From contig JAUPUH010000026.1 in the NCBI GenBank assembly GCA_030917665.1, positions 1 to 10,490 on the forward strand: DNA of 10,490 bases, read 5' to 3'. Below are positions 8,095 to 10,490 of this stretch, piece after piece. This DNA comes from Patescibacteria group bacterium (GTDB lineage Bacteria; Patescibacteriota; Minisyncoccia; Phycocordibacterales; PALSA-1337). How positions within the stretch are numbered: position 1 is the first letter of the stretch; every line of letters starts with the position of its first letter. The position numbers and the translations under genes are program-made. The notes below the pieces were generated by a model. That model saw only the letters and a list, made by a program, of their open reading frames with translations. It ran no database searches and was not told the origin of the DNA.

Positions 8095-8232
8095 ATGGAT
8101 AATGAACAGTATAGTTATGTACTAGGTGCGCTGGCTCGCATTGATAGAAAGGTGGATTTCTTACTTGAAATGAGTCAAGAAAAGAAACCTCTGCGAGATA
8201 TTGATGAATTTGAGGAAGAGTTCGATATGTAG
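8095..8232 (+). CDS. Putative 45-residue acidic microprotein, unknown function
   Basis: This short open frame (ATG 8095, TAG 8230-8232) lies in the 250-base gap between trpS and aspS. The product begins MDNEQYSYVLGALARIDRKV and has an amphipathic-looking helix (about 5-28), a short basic patch QEKK, and a strongly acidic end (IDEFEEEFDM). There is no signal peptide, membrane segment or cysteine. No other sizeable frame explains the gap. The ATG lies directly at the transcript start predicted from the upstream -10-like elements, as for trpS and scpA, which supports it being real. The aspS promoter overlaps its last codons. I do not recognise a family. It could also be a chance frame in an intergenic leader. 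Confidence 0.55.
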   Translation: MDNEQYSYVLGALARIDRKVDFLLEMSQEKKPLRDIDEFEEEFDM

Positions 8233-8250
8233 TATGATAGCGCATATAAT
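8222..8250 (+). promoter_or_regulatory. Promoter of aspS
   Basis: A perfect -10 TATAAT (8245-8250) lies 17 bases after TCGATA (8222-8227), a 4/6 match to the -35. The expected start is about 8257, leaving a leader of only about three bases before the ATG at 8260. The -35 overlaps the end of the 45-codon ORF. Confidence 0.65.
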
Positions 8251-8259
8251 ATCAAAAGT

Positions 8260-9660
8260 ATGGAAAGAATATATATAAAAGACCTCAAAGAGCACTCTGG
8301 GAAAGAAGTCAGTATTTCAGGCTGGGTTGATATCCGCCGAGACCAAGGTAAGCTTATTTTCTTTGATTTCAGAGACATCACAGGAAAGGTCCAGGGTGTT
8401 ATTCTTCCAAATGCCAAAGATGCACATACAGTAGGTTCGACTCTTCGACCAGAGTGGGTAGTTCAAGTAAAGGGAAAGGTCAATCCTCGGCCAGAAAGAA
8501 ATATTCAAAAGGACAAGATGAATGGAGATATCGAGCTCGAGATACTCGAGATTAAGGTTTTGAACGAAGCAACAACCCCCCCTTTTGATCTAAAAGAAGA
8601 CGGAAAAGAGATTAATGAAGAAGTACGACTTAAGCATAGATATCAAGACCTTCGACGACCCCGATTGCAAAAGAATATCTTGAATCGTCACAAAGTTCTT
8701 CTTCATGTTCGAAATGCTTTTTCAAAAAATGGTTTTGCTGAAATTGAGACTCCTCTTCTTTCTGCTACAACTCCAGAAGGTTCTCGAGATTTTATTGTTC
8801 CTTCACGACTCGAAAAGGGTAATTTTTATTCACTTCCTCAATCCCCACAGCAATATAAGCAGCTTTTGATGGCTTCAGGATTTGAAAAGTATTTCCAGTT
8901 TGCACGATGTATGAGGGACGAGGATACGCGAGGAGACCGACAGCCAGAATTTACTCAGCTCGACATGGAAATGAGCTTCGTAGAGCAAAAGGATGTCATG
9001 GCAATGAACGAAAAAGTGATCCTTGATCTCATCAAGACTCTTTATCCTGAAAAAGAAATTCAACAAACGCCGATTCCTGTAATGACACACAAGGAAGCTA
9101 TGGCCAAATATGGAGTCGATAAGCCTGACATCAGAAAGAATAAAGATAATCCAAATGAACTCGCATTTCTCTGGGTGGTTGATTTTCCATTCTTTGAAAA
9201 AGACGAGGAAACAAAAGGTTGGACTTTTAGTCACAATCCTTTCTCAGGTCCAAAACCAGAATTTATGAGTGATTTGATGAATCAAAAAAATATTGAAGGA
9301 ATTCTCACAACTCAATATGACCTTGTGCTTAATGGTTCAGAAATTGGTGGTGGAAGTATCCGAAACCACAATCCTGAGGCTCTCAAAACTGTCTTTAAAA
9401 TAATGGGGTATGACGATGAACGAATCGAAAGGAACTTTGGTCATATGCTTCACGCGCTTGGTTCAGGAACACCTCCACATGGGGGAATGGCATGGGGCTT
9501 TGATCGACTCATGATGATACTCGAGAATGAACCTAACATCCGAGAGGTGATCGCTTTTGCAAAAACAGGAGAGGGAAGAGACCCTATGATGGGAGCTCCT
9601 GGAAAAGTTCAGGACAAACAACTCAAGGAGCTTGGAATTAAAATTGTAGAAGGTAAATAA
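8260..9660 (+). CDS. aspS: Aspartyl-tRNA synthetase, bacterial type but lacking the GAD insertion domain
   Basis: This class II synthetase attaches aspartate to tRNA-Asp. The N-terminal OB-fold anticodon-binding domain (about 1-105) contains SGWVDIRRDQGKLIFFDFRD. The catalytic domain follows with motif 2 (R216-CMRDEDTR and EFTQLDMEMSF), the bacterial signature DKPDIR (287-292), VVDFPFF, and motif 3 (GGMAWGFDRLMMIL). The end (REVIAFAKT, then APGKV) matches bacterial AspRS. Its length is 466 residues against about 590 in E. coli. The difference lies at one place: after DKPDIR only about 11 residues precede LWVVDFP, where bacterial enzymes carry a GAD domain of more than 100 residues. Sequence motifs are bacterial, not archaeal, so this is a domain loss in a bacterial-type enzyme. 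Residue 29, a position linked to discrimination between tRNA-Asp and tRNA-Asn, is Gln, so specificity is open. The catalytic core looks complete. Confidence 0.97.
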   Translation: MERIYIKDLKEHSGKEVSISGWVDIRRDQGKLIFFDFRDITGKVQGVILPNAKDAHTVGSTLRPEWVVQVKGKVNPRPERNIQKDKMNGDIELEILEIKVLNEATTPPFDLKEDGKEINEEVRLKHRYQDLRRPRLQKNILNRHKVLLHVRNAFSKNGFAEIETPLLSATTPEGSRDFIVPSRLEKGNFYSLPQSPQQYKQLLMASGFEKYFQFARCMRDEDTRGDRQPEFTQLDMEMSFVEQKDVMAMNEKVILDLIKTLYPEKEIQQTPIPVMTHKEAMAKYGVDKPDIRKNKDNPNELAFLWVVDFPFFEKDEETKGWTFSHNPFSGPKPEFMSDLMNQKNIEGILTTQYDLVLNGSEIGGGSIRNHNPEALKTVFKIMGYDDERIERNFGHMLHALGSGTPPHGGMAWGFDRLMMILENEPNIREVIAFAKTGEGRDPMMGAPGKVQDKQLKELGIKIVEGK

Positions 9661-9692
9661 AAAAACAACTCCGAAACCCTAAGGTTCCAAAG
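9659..9692 (-). terminator. Minus-strand Rho-independent terminator convergent with aspS
   Basis: Read on the minus strand, CTTTGGAACC (9692-9683) pairs over 10 bp with GGTTTCGGAG (9678-9669), using three G-T wobbles and the loop TTAG. TT-G-TTTTTTT (9668-9659) follows. On the plus strand the wobbles become A-C mismatches and no T run follows, so it favours minus-strand RNA. The loop holds the TAG stop codon of the minus-strand ORF. Confidence 0.7.
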
Positions 9693-9933
9693 CGTTTTGT
9701 GAAGTAACCAACTTTTTTCTATTCATCCTGTACCAGATGATGTCATGGGCACAGCTCAGAATAGTGGCGGGAATAAAAATCCACAAGAAGAACAGCAGGG
9801 TTTCTTCTAGTGATGCGGTAGGGTGTACCGATATGAATTTCAGCATGGCAAATACTAGAAAGCCAAAATAGCAGAGTAAAGAAATAATCTGTCTCATAAA
9901 AAGAACGAAGTTTATTATCAAATATAATACCAT
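9679..9933 (-). CDS. Putative small membrane protein with two transmembrane helices, unknown function
   Basis: This 84-residue frame reads against all neighbours. It has a hydrophobic N-terminal stretch (2-13), an Arg at 14, a first clear membrane helix (about 15-34), a short loop (SVHPTASLEE, 35-44) and a second helix (about 45-63). A basic tail (YRMNRKK, 68-74) suggests a cytoplasmic C terminus. I recognise no family. Support comes from the protein pattern, from the fact that it fills the otherwise empty 350-base gap between aspS and the next gene, and from the matched minus-strand terminator whose loop contains its stop. I prefer the start at 9933. The longer frame from 10023 would overlap the start and Shine-Dalgarno of the divergent gene, and a shorter start at 9897 (72 residues) is possible. 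No good Shine-Dalgarno is seen; AAGGA lies 14 bases away. Confidence 0.55.
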   Translation of the reverse strand: MVLYLIINFVLFMRQIISLLCYFGFLVFAMLKFISVHPTASLEETLLFFLWIFIPATILSCAHDIIWYRMNRKKLVTSQNALEP

Positions 9934-9939
9934 GCATCT

Positions 9940-9967
9940 TTGACTTTTCCTTGTGGTGTGATTGAAT
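9940..9967 (+). promoter_or_regulatory. Probable promoter of the 96-residue protein gene
   Basis: TTGACT (9940-9945), a 5/6 match to the -35, lies 16 bases before TTGAAT (9962-9967). That -10 is preceded by TG-A, making an extended -10. The expected start is near 9974, giving a 39-base leader that contains a Shine-Dalgarno. The same bases read on the minus strand give TTCAAT, so a bidirectional element for the divergent membrane-protein gene is possible but weak. Confidence 0.5.
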
Positions 9968-10000
9968 AAGACTAGCGTAACGAACAAATAACCCCTATCC

Positions 10001-10006
10001 AAGGAG
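10001..10006 (+). promoter_or_regulatory. Canonical Shine-Dalgarno site AAGGAG
   Basis: AAGGAG lies six bases before the ATG at 10013, ideal spacing. It fixes that start codon. It is the only well-placed Shine-Dalgarno in the window, so this gene differs from its neighbours in how translation begins. Confidence 0.85.
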
Positions 10007-10012
10007 TCCGTC

Positions 10013-10303
10013 ATGGAATTCACACTGCAAATGAAACTGAAAGGGAATTACCCTGAAGTAACGGAGGCCTTCATCAAAAAAGCCCTCAAACGTAAGAAAG
10101 CTGAGATTGGCACAAGGTCAAGCAGGAAAGTGTCAGTCCTCATCACAGATGACAAAACAAAGGCGAAAAAGCACGAAGATGAACCTAACGCGTTTACTGT
10201 ACTCATCCTTGCAAGCAGCATCAGTAGCAGCTATGACTTCGACATCACAGCGCCTGACGATTTCCAAGAAAACTTTATCAGGTTTCTCACCAGGGTGAAT
10301 TAA
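10013..10303 (+). CDS. Hypothetical 96-residue protein, unknown function
   Basis: I do not recognise this protein. The start (MEFTLQMKLKGNYPEVTEAF) suggests a beta strand followed by a helix. A strongly basic segment rich in Lys and Arg comes next (about 22-40, KKALKRKKAEIG), then a strand (KVSVLITDD), a charged linker (about 47-60), a hydrophobic strand (AFTVLILASSISSSYDF, about 61-77) and a C-terminal helix (about 83-95). It is probably a small soluble alpha/beta protein; the basic patch would suit nucleic-acid or ribosome contact, but that is only a guess. No cysteines, signal peptide or membrane helix are present. The start is secure because of AAGGAG at 10001-10006. The gene has its own promoter and a strong terminator (10324-10354), so it is an independent unit. 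Confidence 0.85.
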   Translation: MEFTLQMKLKGNYPEVTEAFIKKALKRKKAEIGTRSSRKVSVLITDDKTKAKKHEDEPNAFTVLILASSISSSYDFDITAPDDFQENFIRFLTRVN

Positions 10304-10323
10304 ATACCTGGATACAGAAGACT

Positions 10324-10354
10324 GCGCTGCACGAACAATGCGGCGCGCTTTTTT
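10324..10354 (+). terminator. Rho-independent terminator after the 96-residue protein gene
   Basis: The arms GCGCTGCA (10324-10331) and TGCGGCGC (10339-10346) form an 8-bp GC-rich stem with one T-G wobble and a seven-base loop. GC and six T residues (10349-10354) follow. It ends 27 bases before the scpA start and isolates the two units. Confidence 0.88.
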
Positions 10355-10365
10355 ATTGCAATTTC

Positions 10366-10374
10366 TGTTACAAT
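10366..10374 (+). promoter_or_regulatory. Extended -10 element for leaderless scpA transcription
   Basis: TG-T-TACAAT has a 5/6 hexamer match and the TGn extension. The predicted start is 10381, one base before the ATG at 10382. No -35 is seen, because the upstream region is the preceding terminator. It matches the trpS element in form and spacing. Confidence 0.6.
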
Positions 10375-10381
10375 ATATGCA

Positions 10382-10490
10382 ATGCCTGAAACGTTCAAAA
10401 TAAATACCTCAGCTTACGAAGGTCCTCTTGACCTCCTTCTTTCTCTTGTTGAAAAAAGAAAGCTTTTCATCAATGATATCTCGCTTGCAA
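10382..10490 (+). CDS. scpA: Segregation and condensation protein A, N-terminal 36 residues; 3' end outside window
   Basis: ScpA is the kleisin subunit that bridges the SMC dimer with ScpB in bacterial condensin and acts in chromosome compaction and segregation. Only the first 36 codons are present. The segment YEGPLDLLLSLVEKRKL (residues 12-28) followed by INDISLA is the characteristic ScpA N terminus, which contacts the SMC neck. The start is chosen from family alignment, which normally begins about 10 residues before YEGPLDLLL, and from the -10 element that would start transcription at this codon. The gene runs out of the window, so nothing can be said about its winged-helix C terminus or about scpB downstream. 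Confidence 0.93.
   Translation, partial: MPETFKINTSAYEGPLDLLLSLVEKRKLFINDISLA

Noticed and set aside
9934..10023. Longer version (114 residues) of the minus-strand membrane protein
   Set aside because: Its start would overlap the start codon and Shine-Dalgarno of the divergent 96-residue gene. The extra 30 residues are unlike the rest.
10107..10298. 63-residue plus-strand frame inside the 96-residue gene
   Set aside because: Ser/Thr-rich shadow frame fully inside a gene with secure start signals.
1..10490. Possible UGA recoding, since no gene here ends in TGA
   Set aside because: All conserved proteins are full length under the standard bacterial code and their conserved glycines are GGN codons. 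About ten stops is too few to read meaning into the absence of TGA.

Overview
The window looks like a compact, moderately AT-rich bacterial chromosome segment, most probably from a Candidate Phyla Radiation (Patescibacteria, Parcubacteria-like) organism. This is an inference. It rests on short intergenic spaces, trimmed versions of universal proteins (a DnaJ without zinc fingers, an AspRS without its GAD insertion), near-absence of Shine-Dalgarno sequences, and several orphan small proteins. Standard stop usage (TAA and TAG only in this window) gives full-length conserved proteins. I see no mobile element, CRISPR array, tRNA or rRNA.

Layout. Bases 1-1676 hold the 3' end of dnaK followed closely by a class B dnaJ and a terminator that contains the dnaJ stop codon. 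Bases 1702-2069 are a self-contained single-gene unit: a good promoter, an 80-residue protein with a possible Sm-like barrel, and a strong terminator. Bases 2078-7043 are a two-gene efflux operon: a membrane-fusion (HlyD/AcrA-like) subunit and a 1135-residue RND permease with an unusual extra hydrophobic pair between TM6 and TM7. Bases 7044-9660 carry trpS, an overlooked 45-codon ORF and aspS, each with a -10-like element almost touching its start codon. Bases 9659-9933 hold a probable small two-TM membrane protein on the minus strand, ending in a terminator that folds well only as minus-strand RNA. Bases 9940-10354 are another single-gene unit encoding a 96-residue orphan, the only gene here with a textbook Shine-Dalgarno. 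The window ends in the first 36 codons of scpA.

How it works together. Most of this is housekeeping: protein folding (DnaK/DnaJ), tRNA charging (TrpRS, AspRS), chromosome segregation (ScpA) and export (the RND pair). I do not see a clear new multi-gene system. The main unusual signals are the apparently leaderless or near-leaderless transcription of trpS, the 45-codon ORF, aspS and scpA, the domain losses in AspRS and DnaJ, the RND insertion, and the small orphan genes with their own signals.
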